From Halorubrum depositum (GTDB taxonomy: Archaea; Halobacteriota; Halobacteria; Halobacteriales; Haloferacaceae), in NCBI RefSeq assembly GCF_007671725.1, contig NZ_VCNM01000002.1:310001-374000 (forward strand): a DNA stretch of 64,000 nt. The letters run 5' to 3'. Both the position numbers and the translations under genes were made by a program. Of the stretch, positions 35,585 to 44,602 are shown piece after piece. The notes under the pieces were generated by a model. It searched no databases, was not told the origin of the DNA, and worked only from the letters and a program-made list of their open reading frames with translations. Numbering within the stretch: the stretch's first letter is position 1; each line of letters begins with the position of its first letter.

Positions 35585-36148
35585 TTAGTCTCTAAATCCC
35601 CATTCTGCTAACTTCGCTATGAAATCCTGAAATGACTTATTTGCTGCCTCAATTGTGGTAACTCCCATAATAACTACTTTCCCACTAGCGAAGACAAGAG
35701 AGACCGATTCAGAATCCTTACCTCTATAAATTAATCCCGGAAATTGCTCAGGTTCATATTCAACCTGTTCAAGACCTGCAGCAATCGCTAAGTGTGTTAA
35801 ATCCAACTGGTGGTCTAATTCACCAACACACACTATATTCTTAATTTCGAGCGTAGGGGGTTCTCGGATTGCCGGCCTCATAGCATCTTTAACAAGCTCT
35901 ACAAGTTGGTCTAATCGCTCAAATGAGCTACAACCAACCAATGCACAGGATCCAGATCGGTAGAAAGCTACGTATTTTGAATCCCCACTAAATTCAAATT
36001 TAGTTTGGAGCCAATGGTTTTCCTCGGGGGAGTAATTTACTTCAAGCACCTTGTTAGACGATTCTAACAAATCGCAGACAGCGGCCAAGTCTAGTTCCCT
36101 ATGGAAATCGAGTATCCCGACAATATTCGCTATCTCAACATCAGTCAC
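35585..36148 (-). CDS. Divergent TATA-binding protein paralogue 1, upstream of the giant helicase
   Basis: A 187-residue protein with the two-repeat TBP saddle. Repeat 2 (about residues 97-187) is clear: LEIKNIVCVGELDHQLDLTH, VEYEPEQFPGLIYR, SLVFASGKVVIMG. Repeat 1 has the same layout (VEIANIVGILDFHRELDLAA, SPEENHWLQ, VAFYRSGSCALVG), but the two positions where TBP inserts phenylalanines between base steps read N and Y. Both phenylalanines of repeat 2 remain. Starts with GTG at 36148. The stop is 43 bp before the helicase start, same strand, so it looks like the first gene of that unit. Confidence 0.82.
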   Translation of the reverse strand: MTDVEIANIVGILDFHRELDLAAVCDLLESSNKVLEVNYSPEENHWLQTKFEFSGDSKYVAFYRSGSCALVGCSSFERLDQLVELVKDAMRPAIREPPTLEIKNIVCVGELDHQLDLTHLAIAAGLEQVEYEPEQFPGLIYRGKDSESVSLVFASGKVVIMGVTTIEAANKSFQDFIAKLAEWGFRD

Positions 36149-36396
36149 GTACTTATTGTCTATTACGAATCCAGGAGTAATTGATGTTGCTTCTTCTCGA
36201 CAGGGGAACTACCTGTTCGATGATCTCCCAAGTACCTCTATTGACGACTGGTAATCAAAATCTTCGCAATACAAAAGAGTCAGGTCACTCCGTCCTAAAT
36301 GGGATACAACTAATGGATCCGGGGGCTGATGAAACTTGCCAAGTAAACGGTGTGGTTTATCGAGCCCATTTATGTATATATAAGTGTATTGTCCAG
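36149..36396. promoter_or_regulatory. Divergent control region between TBP genes 1 and 2
   Basis: An AT-rich gap of 248 bp between the divergent starts at 36148 and 36397. It includes tttatgtatatataa (36369-36383), a strong TATA-like run just upstream of the TBP-2 start and close to leaderless spacing. A plus-strand frame is open through this gap from 36181 but has no TBP-like content before 36397, so I treat the gap as regulatory. Confidence 0.5.
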
Positions 36397-36897
36397 ATGG
36401 ATCCAACAACATTAGAGAAGCTTGATGGTTTTGAACGGAACCAGTCCGGTTATAAATTTGTCCCGGAGGATACAAACGTCCGTCTAACCCTGCTCGGGAA
36501 TGATTGGTCTGAAAAGCGAATTCTAGTATATGGTACTAACTCCTCTGAAACGGCAATCGAGTATGTTGAAACTTTGATCCAAAGAGTCAGGGAGATAGGT
36601 CATGATGCCAAACTAATAGGAGATATAGAAATCTCGAATATATCTGTTAACGGGGATTTTGGAGAACCTCTCCGATTAGAGCGAGCTGTACAAGACCTAC
36701 GAAAAGAAGAGATAGATGTTCAGTATGAACCGGAGCAATTCCCAGCAATAATTGTCAAACTAGAAAACCCCGCAACCACATTTCTATTGTTCTCAAACGG
36801 AAAGTTCTCTATACAAGGGCTCAAGAAAAGAGAATGTATCGAGCCAAGAATTATCGAACTTAAAGAAATATTGGAACAAACTTCGACCAATCTATAA
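36397..36897 (+). CDS. Divergent TATA-binding protein paralogue 2
   Basis: 166 residues. Repeat 2 is recognisable: DIEISNISVNGDFGEPLRLE, VQYEPEQFPAIIVKL, FLLFSNGKFSIQG, with both intercalating phenylalanines present. Repeat 1 is short and degenerate: its first strand is missing, the EQFPG place reads RNQSG, and the second Phe place reads L (TLLGND). It begins at the ATG at 36397 behind a TATA-like run; the open frame from 36181 has no TBP similarity. It is divergent from TBP-1 and followed 106 bp later by TBP-3. Confidence 0.75.
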   Translation: MDPTTLEKLDGFERNQSGYKFVPEDTNVRLTLLGNDWSEKRILVYGTNSSETAIEYVETLIQRVREIGHDAKLIGDIEISNISVNGDFGEPLRLERAVQDLRKEEIDVQYEPEQFPAIIVKLENPATTFLLFSNGKFSIQGLKKRECIEPRIIELKEILEQTSTNL

Positions 36898-37003
36898 TGT
36901 ATCTACTTAATAGAAATTTGTCCGGTGACCTTAGAACTATCCTGAGTAAAAGTCAGTCGTTTAAGCAGGATATGTTTTATACCGAGATCAAATCTGGTAC
37001 CCA

Positions 37004-37552
37004 ATGATCGAGATCGTTAATGTTGTTGGAGGCGGCGGTTTCAAAATAGATCTAGATCTTCATAAAATCGCATCTAAGTCCTCTCTTATCGATATGGATT
37101 ATGAACCGGAAATACATTCGGGGTTTAAATTCAAGTTTGATGAAGATGGTCCAACAGTTATGTTATTCAGTTCTGGCAATTTCCATATTACTGGTGCTAA
37201 ATCTGTTGAAGAATTATACCAAACACATACGGAGCTAAAAACATATATAGAGGGCATTAGTGACGAGAACGATTTAGATTATCAGGCTGATTGTGAAGTC
37301 CGAAATATTGTAGCTGTGAATGAGTATTCATCTAAACTAGACTTAGAGACATTATCAGATGCGCTTGAAGAGTCCGATTATAACCCAGAAGATATGCCTG
37401 CTATTCGTTTTTCAATTGGACCAAACTATGGCACTTTTCTAATATATAGAACCGGGAAAGTGATTTACACAGGGGACTCTGATCTGAAGAATATTTCTAG
37501 TGCGTTTGATGATTTATTCAAAATATTTGATGAATTATTCAATAGTACTTAG
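37004..37552 (+). CDS. Divergent TATA-binding protein paralogue 3
   Basis: 182 residues with both TBP repeats: MIEIVNVVGGGGFKIDLDLH, DYEPEIHSGFKF, VMLFSSGNFHITGAK, then CEVRNIVAVNEYSSKLDLE, YNPEDMPAIRF, FLIYRTGKVIYTG. Three of the four DNA-kinking phenylalanine places are changed (H, M and Y); only LFSSG keeps its Phe. ttttata at 36974-36980 lies 24-30 bp before the ATG, fitting leaderless transcription. The last 18 bp overlap the 3' end of the methyltransferase gene on the other strand. Confidence 0.8.
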   Translation: MIEIVNVVGGGGFKIDLDLHKIASKSSLIDMDYEPEIHSGFKFKFDEDGPTVMLFSSGNFHITGAKSVEELYQTHTELKTYIEGISDENDLDYQADCEVRNIVAVNEYSSKLDLETLSDALEESDYNPEDMPAIRFSIGPNYGTFLIYRTGKVIYTGDSDLKNISSAFDDLFKIFDELFNST

Positions 37553-40500
37553 TTTATCAAATTCTCTGAGACAATTCTTCTTACTTCGGAATTCACCGAA
37601 TTCGTCCGATTCTTTATCTTTGAGAACTCTGAATTCGTTCAGGATGAATTCAAACTCACCACTGGATAAGCCATAGATCTTGGCAATAGCTGCATCAATC
37701 TCTGCACGGTGCTGACGTCGCTCTTCATCATCCCAAATGAAAGGACCTTCAAAGTTGGTTTCTTGTCCAAGGGAATCAAGACTGTGGGAGGTCCAGGTGA
37801 GCTTTACACCTCTCTCGTAGAGATAGTCCCAAGTGTTGATTTTCTCCCCCTCTTTCTCCAGTGTGGTGTTTTTAACCGTTTCAGGAGAGGGCATGGGGAG
37901 CTGTTTGAGGATGTATAAGTTTAGATTTGCACCGCCAATGGACTGGCGTAAAGTGAAATCAAAAGCAAAAGATGTGAAAAGTGATGTAAATACCATAGCT
38001 TTCTCTACTGAGGGATCATCGAAGGTGAGAACGGGGGCGCTGTTGCCACAGGGGTAACAGGGAATGATTGTTCCAACGGATGTTCTGAAGTCTGTATGGG
38101 AACGGGCAACATTTCTGAAGGCAAATATCCAATCTTGTTCCCACTCAATGTTTTCTAATTCTTGATTAAATTCTTCCTTGTTCAACCAATATCGTGGAAA
38201 TGTCTCTACATGCGGATCCTTCTTCTCTTCTGCCAACAATTTTCTAGTTTCGGCCTTTGTTCCAAACCTGTTTTCTTTGTCAACCCCATCGAAGCTACCG
38301 AATCGGTGATCAAATTGGTTAAATAGCTTCCCTTCAAAAAACGGAAGATATTCTTCACCTTCGCCAACAAAATGATTTAATTCATTTAGATTAAAGTCTT
38401 GCTTTAGAGTTTCTAAAGTATTGTCTTCAAATAGCTCAGAATCAAGGGTCATATCAAATAATCTATGGTAGGTGATCCCCCAAGGATTGGAATTTTCAGA
38501 CTCATTAATCAGAACTGGTAGCCCAGTATACATTTCTATAGCTATATCTTTGACCAGAGTATTCCGAAAAGTAGGACATGTTTTGGTGTTAGGATTTATA
38601 CGAATTATCTCATCAGGAGACAAATAATATCGCCGTTCAGAATCACGTACCATCTCTACATTTTTATTGAAAAACGAAAATCTAACCTTATCTACCGATA
38701 TCTGACTACCAACAAGGGTGAGAAGACAGAAGCGCTCATTCTTCTCGACATCGGCGAAAATACCCTCCGTATTTTCGAAGTCAAATAGAGAATCGATCCG
38801 ATTATTTTCGATTAAGTAGGAAAAGAAATCGGCATTCCCCTTGTCTGTCGCAACTCCTGTCTTGACAACCATACCCATTCTACCCTTCGGATCCAATATA
38901 TCGACACCTGCTAATTCGGTGAAAATTGGATACGTATTTAATTCACCAGAACCAGACAAGGGATATCTTCCCGAACTTCGGATGAATTCAGAGGTACTGG
39001 ATATAGATTTCTTATAATTTTCCCATTTAGTATAGAGATCCTCATCAGTATCTTCTAATTCGTTTATGAGTCGACTTCTACTACGCTTTGCATCTGTAGT
39101 GGCAATTTTCTCATTTTTCCCGGCAAACCACTGTTTCTCTTCTGGTTTTATTTTATCCCAGGGGGGATTACCGAGCACGCAGTCAAACCCGGATTCAGAG
39201 TTGTAAAATATCTCCGGGAACTCAAGTTCCCAGTGGAAGAACCGTTGCTGTTCTGCGATCTTCGTAGCTCGTTCTATCAGATCCTGAAGTGCGCCATCAT
39301 TCGGATTCGGATTCCGGCGAACCTTTTCGATGGTGGATGGAGATGGATATTCTTTCGTAGAGCCATCCATAGGCCAGTAAAACGCTGCTGTCCAGATATC
39401 GTACGCTAGCTTCTCTTGTTGGTACGCTTCTGACTGTTGGAGTTCGTTGTACAGCTCCCTCTTTTTCTCGATATCTTCAGTATCCTCCTCATCAATCTCA
39501 TCGAGTCGTTCGGCGATATCCACGTACTCCTCTTTGCCCGCACCCCATTGTTGTAGCGACGACTCGGAGGAACCCTTAGACCGTTCCTTGTTTTCGTTCC
39601 TGACCCGCTTCCGGATCTCGTTTCCGACGTGCCAGTCACGCCCACCGGACGTTTCATAGGCATCCACGGGGAATTCCCCTTCGAGAAGTTCCGAATTGGT
39701 TCCGATCAGGGAATTTCCGCATTTGATGTGATGGTCGAGGAAATTCAGCGGTTTATCCTCCACGGCGGAGTTGATCCACAGACTAACCTTTGCCAGTTCA
39801 ACGGCCATCGGATTGAGGTCAACGGCATAGATGCAATGCTGCAGGACATCTCGCCGTGCCTCACGTATCTGGTCTTCAGGGGGATAGTCGCTGTCAGATC
39901 GAATGCGTGCGAGTCGCTGTGCGAGGAAGTTGTTGGCGGCGATCAGGAACGCACCGCTCCCACTCGCTGGGTCACAGACTCTGATGTCGAGGAGAGCGTC
40001 TTCCTGCTCCTCAGTCTTGGTAGCGTCTTCGAGACGATCCTCGACGACAGGGTTGAGCGCACTTTGAACGAGTTCTCGAACCAGTCCCGGATCCGTGTAG
40101 TAGCTCCCTGTCTCCTTCCGATCGGTTCCACGGTCGTCGAGATAGAACTCTCCCCGGGAAACTGTCCGATTCTCTAGCTCAATTACTTCGGTCGCTAGTT
40201 TGGGTGTGAATTCTAACAGACTCTCGTAGACGGAGCCAATCTCCTCGACACCGAGATCGGCGTACGAGATGCGCTGGCGAGTTCCTTCGTGTTCAATGAG
40301 GGTCAGGTCCTCGATTGCGTCCAAGAGATCGTCGTTAAAACATTCACTCTCAGACACCCATTCGAGCCGATCTGAGTCGAAGAGCATCCCATTGTAGCAG
40401 GGGACACCAAGCTCTTCGTCACCCTTCTCGACGAGGCGGAAGGTGGACTGCAAGCCGTGCCAGAGATCGGTGTTCCGGTCACTCCCGCTTCGGCGTGTTT

Positions 40501-41587
40501 CGGCTTTCTCCCGAAGGTTCGTGATGCTGTACTCGTCGGTGTACAGGCTATCACGGGAAGCCATCATCCCCCGCTGTTCCGCATACATGAGGAAAAGTAG
40601 GCGATACACTAAGAGGAGAACTTCCTGATAGTACTCCTTGGCCTTCTCTTCACCGCCTTCTTCGAGGTATTCCCGAATTTCTTGATTGAGTAGTCCGGTT
40701 CCCAGCGTCTCGATGGCACTTACGACGTTGGACTGGAGGTCTTGACCGACCTTGACTCCAGTAGACAGAGCGACCTGATACAGCTGCTCCAGCGGGGTCT
40801 CGATGTCATCTTCTTCTTCGTCGGCTACGACCGGCTCGATGAACCGTGTAGCGTGGCAGAGCCGGTAGAGTGCCCGGAAGTCCCCATAGTTCCGGCTCGT
40901 GAACATATTCTCCAGATCGAACTCCACGTACCCACGGGTGTACGTGTGGTAGAAATCTCGAAGGACCCGGAGCGTCAGCCCGTTGGTTACGACGGCCCAG
41001 TCGTGTTCGTCGCTGGCGTTCAGGAACTCCTGGAGCGTATCGTGCGGACTCTTCGTTCCACGGGGAGCATTCTCCGGCTTCTCGTCCAGCTTCTGTTCTG
41101 GTTCGACGGTATGAATAATCGGAGCCGTCCGCCCCTCCATCTCACCGTAGCTTTCGATCTCCCCGTCGGGCCACCCCTTGTGTGAGAGGTTCGCCTCGAT
41201 GCCGCCCGCTTCGAGATTCTCCCGCTGGAAGACCGGTTCGAACCCTATATTCTGGAACAGCTTGAGGATCCACTTCACACGAGCGTCCGAAACGTCCATA
41301 TGGAACAGCGTCTCGTCCATCGTGAGCTCGTCCCACCGCTCTCGAAGCGTGTCCCACGTATCCCCGATCTCCGCTTCGATGTCGGCCTCTTCGGGCGGCT
41401 CTTTGTTCGGTAACGCAAAGGTCTCCGGTCGGACGGCGGACTCCCCGCAATGACGCTGGCGGAGCTTGCTCACCAGTTCGTCCGTGAGCAAACCGCCGCT
41501 GGTGTTGATGAACGTCGTCGATCCGGTTCGTGGCGTACTGGAACTCGATTCGGCTTCGGCGTCGGTAGAGGGTGTATCGATACTCAT
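37535..41587 (-). CDS. drmMI: Eco57I-type adenine DNA methyltransferase (DISARM DrmMI / type IIG-like)
   Basis: A 1350-residue protein. The SAM-binding motif I is VCDPASGSGAFLIAANNFLA near residue 535 and the catalytic motif IV is LGNPPWDKI near 805, defining an N6-adenine methyltransferase of the gamma class. The N-terminal about 480 residues are a long helical part without a PD-(D/E)xK signature I can point to, and the C-terminal about 350 residues match the TaqI-like target-recognition region (WIFAFRNVARSHTDFRTSVG). In class 1 DISARM this protein marks self DNA. It starts 2 bp behind the SNF2 gene stop, so the two are one operon. Confidence 0.85.
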   Translation of the reverse strand: MSIDTPSTDAEAESSSSTPRTGSTTFINTSGGLLTDELVSKLRQRHCGESAVRPETFALPNKEPPEEADIEAEIGDTWDTLRERWDELTMDETLFHMDVSDARVKWILKLFQNIGFEPVFQRENLEAGGIEANLSHKGWPDGEIESYGEMEGRTAPIIHTVEPEQKLDEKPENAPRGTKSPHDTLQEFLNASDEHDWAVVTNGLTLRVLRDFYHTYTRGYVEFDLENMFTSRNYGDFRALYRLCHATRFIEPVVADEEEDDIETPLEQLYQVALSTGVKVGQDLQSNVVSAIETLGTGLLNQEIREYLEEGGEEKAKEYYQEVLLLVYRLLFLMYAEQRGMMASRDSLYTDEYSITNLREKAETRRSGSDRNTDLWHGLQSTFRLVEKGDEELGVPCYNGMLFDSDRLEWVSESECFNDDLLDAIEDLTLIEHEGTRQRISYADLGVEEIGSVYESLLEFTPKLATEVIELENRTVSRGEFYLDDRGTDRKETGSYYTDPGLVRELVQSALNPVVEDRLEDATKTEEQEDALLDIRVCDPASGSGAFLIAANNFLAQRLARIRSDSDYPPEDQIREARRDVLQHCIYAVDLNPMAVELAKVSLWINSAVEDKPLNFLDHHIKCGNSLIGTNSELLEGEFPVDAYETSGGRDWHVGNEIRKRVRNENKERSKGSSESSLQQWGAGKEEYVDIAERLDEIDEEDTEDIEKKRELYNELQQSEAYQQEKLAYDIWTAAFYWPMDGSTKEYPSPSTIEKVRRNPNPNDGALQDLIERATKIAEQQRFFHWELEFPEIFYNSESGFDCVLGNPPWDKIKPEEKQWFAGKNEKIATTDAKRSRSRLINELEDTDEDLYTKWENYKKSISSTSEFIRSSGRYPLSGSGELNTYPIFTELAGVDILDPKGRMGMVVKTGVATDKGNADFFSYLIENNRIDSLFDFENTEGIFADVEKNERFCLLTLVGSQISVDKVRFSFFNKNVEMVRDSERRYYLSPDEIIRINPNTKTCPTFRNTLVKDIAIEMYTGLPVLINESENSNPWGITYHRLFDMTLDSELFEDNTLETLKQDFNLNELNHFVGEGEEYLPFFEGKLFNQFDHRFGSFDGVDKENRFGTKAETRKLLAEEKKDPHVETFPRYWLNKEEFNQELENIEWEQDWIFAFRNVARSHTDFRTSVGTIIPCYPCGNSAPVLTFDDPSVEKAMVFTSLFTSFAFDFTLRQSIGGANLNLYILKQLPMPSPETVKNTTLEKEGEKINTWDYLYERGVKLTWTSHSLDSLGQETNFEGPFIWDDEERRQHRAEIDAAIAKIYGLSSGEFEFILNEFRVLKDKESDEFGEFRSKKNCLREFDKLSTIE

Positions 41588-41589
41588 CG

Positions 41590-44466
41590 TTAGTTGCTCC
41601 CGTAGTAGACGGTGATAGTCAGCAGATCTTTACTCGCAATCTCGACGTCGTCAATCCCGGACAACCAGCTTCCACTTCCGGACTTCTCAAGCTCCGCTCG
41701 CATCTCCGTCCGCTGTTCGACGATCTTGTCACGCCGCTGTTCTGCTCGCTGTTGTAGCGTCTGTTCGAACGCCTCGTGTCCGAGAGCGTCTTTGAGATCG
41801 TCTTCCTTCTCCATCGAAGTACGCTGAACCGGTTTGGCTTCGCTCTCCTCCAGCGCCTCGACGAGATCCTGATCGAGCGGCTCATCCCCGTAGATCGGCA
41901 ATCCGACCTGTACCAACTCCTCCATAATCGTCGGGTCGGGCTTGGTGTCTGCCACGTATCGAACCAGTGCTGTATACACTGCTGTCGGCTCGCTCACTTC
42001 ATTCGTTCCCCGTATGGCTGTCCGCCCGTAACGATCCTCGTCGGTCAAGGCAGTTTCCTTGACGGCTTCGATGAGCCGTTGTACGAGCGGATGGGCGATG
42101 TCGAGCATCTCCGTATCCGAGGACTGGGATGCCTCGTTCGGATCGAACGTCACGTCCTCGTACTCTCGCTTGATGTCTGGCCCTTGAAGCCGATCAGCAG
42201 TGATTTTGATGTCGAGATGACCTTGGACGTTCATCTCGTACGAGCAACTGAACAGGTCCAGAGCGCTCTTGACGAACTGCTCCAAGGTTCCCTGACCGCC
42301 GATCCGCTGGTGCGTCTCTTCTTGACGCTTCTGAACCTCTTGCAGTCCGACTTCGGTGTGTCCGTAGAAGGACTCGGACTTGATCCGGTCGAGCGTCTGG
42401 TCGTCGAAGACGCTTGCACTCTCACGCTCTGCTGGTGCGGAACCGCCACCGAACTCTTCGAGGGTTGCCTGTGGAACGCCGGCGTCGATCCCCTCGTCTT
42501 TGAGGAGTTCGAGGATCCCCTCGTCGTCACCGAAGTACGGCGGTGAGAAACCGTACTCTTGTCTGATGTTGTTCGCTTTTTGGACCAGCTTTTCGAGGAT
42601 GGCGACGTCCATCTGGTCCTCGACCACCATTGTCCGGATGACGACCTCGTCGTTCTTTTGCCCGTACCGGTCGATTCGACCGTTCCGTTGCTCCAGCCGG
42701 TTCGGGTTCCACGGCAGCTCGTAGTGGATGATCTGGTTTGCGGCGTGCTGGAGGTTCATCCCCTCGCTGATGACGTCGGTAGCGATGAGAACGCCCCGTG
42801 TAGAGTCCTCGAACTCCTTGAACCGCTCTTTCCGTTGGGCTTCGTTCAGAGACCCGTGAAGCGTGAAGACATCGGTCTCGTCGCTCTGCGAGTCCTTGAT
42901 CTGCTCTTCGAGGTACTCCAGCGTGTCCACGTATTTTGTGAAGATGATGACACGGGGGTACTGGAACCGATTGGGGAGTGTTTCGTCGAGGAGTCGCTGG
43001 AGCTTTGCGTCACGGGTTTTTGTGACCCGTTCTGCCTTCTCTGCGACGTCTTCGAGAACGTCCAGTTCCTGTTCGATGGCGGCTTTGTCACCCGTGACGA
43101 CTCGCTCGACTCGTTCTCCGACTTCCTCCTCGCTGTACTCCTCTCCGGGATCGTCGTCGAGCGCATTCGCCTGTGCCATCGATTCGGAGATCCCGGCTGT
43201 TTCCTCGATTACGGTCTGGGTGTCTTCTTCGTCAAGATCCTCTAACCGACCTTCGAGTTTGTCTTGACGATTCTTCAGAGATCGCCGGAGGGCTTCTGGA
43301 CTGCTCAATGCTCGCTTGAGGAAGTGAATAACGGACCAACGTGCCAGCGTCTGGCTCTTGGAACTGGAACGCTTGGCCGATGACATCAGCAGTTCGCCGT
43401 ACTCTCGGACGGCGTCGTACGTTTCTTGTTCGTACTCTGTGGGGGTAACTCGTACCTCGTCCTGATCACGTTCTGGGAAGGGACTCTTCCCGTCGACATC
43501 GGAGAACCATTTCTTGACGTCGTCTCGCCGCCGCTGAACGACGTGCTTTCGAGCAACATCCCGATGAATAGTGGGATCGTGACGGGGGCCGGTGACGGCG
43601 TCGACGTCGAGCATTCGGATCAGACTGGCGAAGGAATCCGTGTACCCGTTGTGAGGCGTAGCCGTCAGGAGGAGACAGTGTTCGGCGTGGTCGGTGATCT
43701 CGGTCGCAAAGTCCCAGCGCTGCATATCGACCGTTTCGTTCGCCCCGGATTCGTGGGGTTTCGCCGCTTGGTGTGCCTCGTCGATGATGACGAGATCCCA
43801 GTCTTGGTCCAGAATCTCGTGTCGAACGCTATTCTGCTTCGCATAGTCGATACTGACGATGAGCTTCGAGAAGTGTTCCCACGGACTGGTTCCCGGCGGG
43901 ATCTCCTTTTCCATCGCCTTCCGGTGGCGACGGCTGATGATGTCCGCATCGATGTGGAAGAAGTAGTTGAACGCTTCACGCCATTGTTCTCGGAGATTCG
44001 CAGGTGTGATGATGAGAATTCGTTCAGCCTTGTTGCGAGCGATAAGCTCGCTGGTGATAAGACCCGCCTCGATGGTTTTCCCGAGACCGACGTCATCCGC
44101 CAGTAGCATCCGGACCCGAGGCATATCGAGGGCCATCACGACCGGGGTAAGCTGGTACTCCGTTGGGATCACCCGAGATCGCTGAAGACTTACGAGCGGG
44201 GCAGTCCCGTGTAGCATCGAGAGGCGATAGGCCCGATTCAACAAGCGCTGAAACTCTGGGTTGCCAAGCTTCTTCGGGTCTGGTGGTTCGAGACTTCCCT
44301 CTTCGATATTTTCGACAGGCGTATAGAATCGGTGTCTGTCAGCCGTGTTCCCATCGAGAGGAGTTGCGGTGACTACATTTCCGTCAACAGCGTCAACTCT
44401 CCAGAGTCGATTGCGATTTTCTACCACAGAACCGGGTTGGATATTTGATGGAAGTTGTGAACTCAT
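41590..44466 (-). CDS. drmD: SNF2-family helicase, DISARM DrmD-like
   Basis: A 958-residue protein. It opens with NIQPGSVVENRNRLWRVDAV, a small beta domain typical of DrmD, then the SNF2 core: ADDVGLGKT (123-131), IIDEAH (227-232), LLLTATPHNG near 262, VIIFTKYVDTLEYLEEQ near 500 and QRNGRIDRYGQ near 600. A C-terminal part of about 250 residues follows. The layout and partnership with an Eco57I methyltransferase and a DUF1998 helicase are those of class 1 DISARM, which restricts unmethylated phage DNA. It is the first gene of the drmD-drmMI operon. Confidence 0.87.
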   Translation of the reverse strand: MSSQLPSNIQPGSVVENRNRLWRVDAVDGNVVTATPLDGNTADRHRFYTPVENIEEGSLEPPDPKKLGNPEFQRLLNRAYRLSMLHGTAPLVSLQRSRVIPTEYQLTPVVMALDMPRVRMLLADDVGLGKTIEAGLITSELIARNKAERILIITPANLREQWREAFNYFFHIDADIISRRHRKAMEKEIPPGTSPWEHFSKLIVSIDYAKQNSVRHEILDQDWDLVIIDEAHQAAKPHESGANETVDMQRWDFATEITDHAEHCLLLTATPHNGYTDSFASLIRMLDVDAVTGPRHDPTIHRDVARKHVVQRRRDDVKKWFSDVDGKSPFPERDQDEVRVTPTEYEQETYDAVREYGELLMSSAKRSSSKSQTLARWSVIHFLKRALSSPEALRRSLKNRQDKLEGRLEDLDEEDTQTVIEETAGISESMAQANALDDDPGEEYSEEEVGERVERVVTGDKAAIEQELDVLEDVAEKAERVTKTRDAKLQRLLDETLPNRFQYPRVIIFTKYVDTLEYLEEQIKDSQSDETDVFTLHGSLNEAQRKERFKEFEDSTRGVLIATDVISEGMNLQHAANQIIHYELPWNPNRLEQRNGRIDRYGQKNDEVVIRTMVVEDQMDVAILEKLVQKANNIRQEYGFSPPYFGDDEGILELLKDEGIDAGVPQATLEEFGGGSAPAERESASVFDDQTLDRIKSESFYGHTEVGLQEVQKRQEETHQRIGGQGTLEQFVKSALDLFSCSYEMNVQGHLDIKITADRLQGPDIKREYEDVTFDPNEASQSSDTEMLDIAHPLVQRLIEAVKETALTDEDRYGRTAIRGTNEVSEPTAVYTALVRYVADTKPDPTIMEELVQVGLPIYGDEPLDQDLVEALEESEAKPVQRTSMEKEDDLKDALGHEAFEQTLQQRAEQRRDKIVEQRTEMRAELEKSGSGSWLSGIDDVEIASKDLLTITVYYGSN

Positions 44467-44602
44467 TTGTTGGAGGTTAAGATGGTCCTACGTTGGCTGC
44501 TGAAGATACTAATAACCTGCAAAGAGAACGCACTTATCTCTACCGGGGCAGCGGTACACAATCCGATCTTTTGTTTATTCCTCCTCCGTTCTGGAGAGGA
44601 TC

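Noticed and set aside
36181-36396. Extension of TBP-2 to an upstream ATG
   Set aside because: The extra 72 residues show no TBP-like pattern and overlap the divergent promoter region.
30238-44466. BREX system
   Set aside because: There is an Eco57I/PglX-like methyltransferase, but no BrxC, PglZ, BrxL or BrxA/B.
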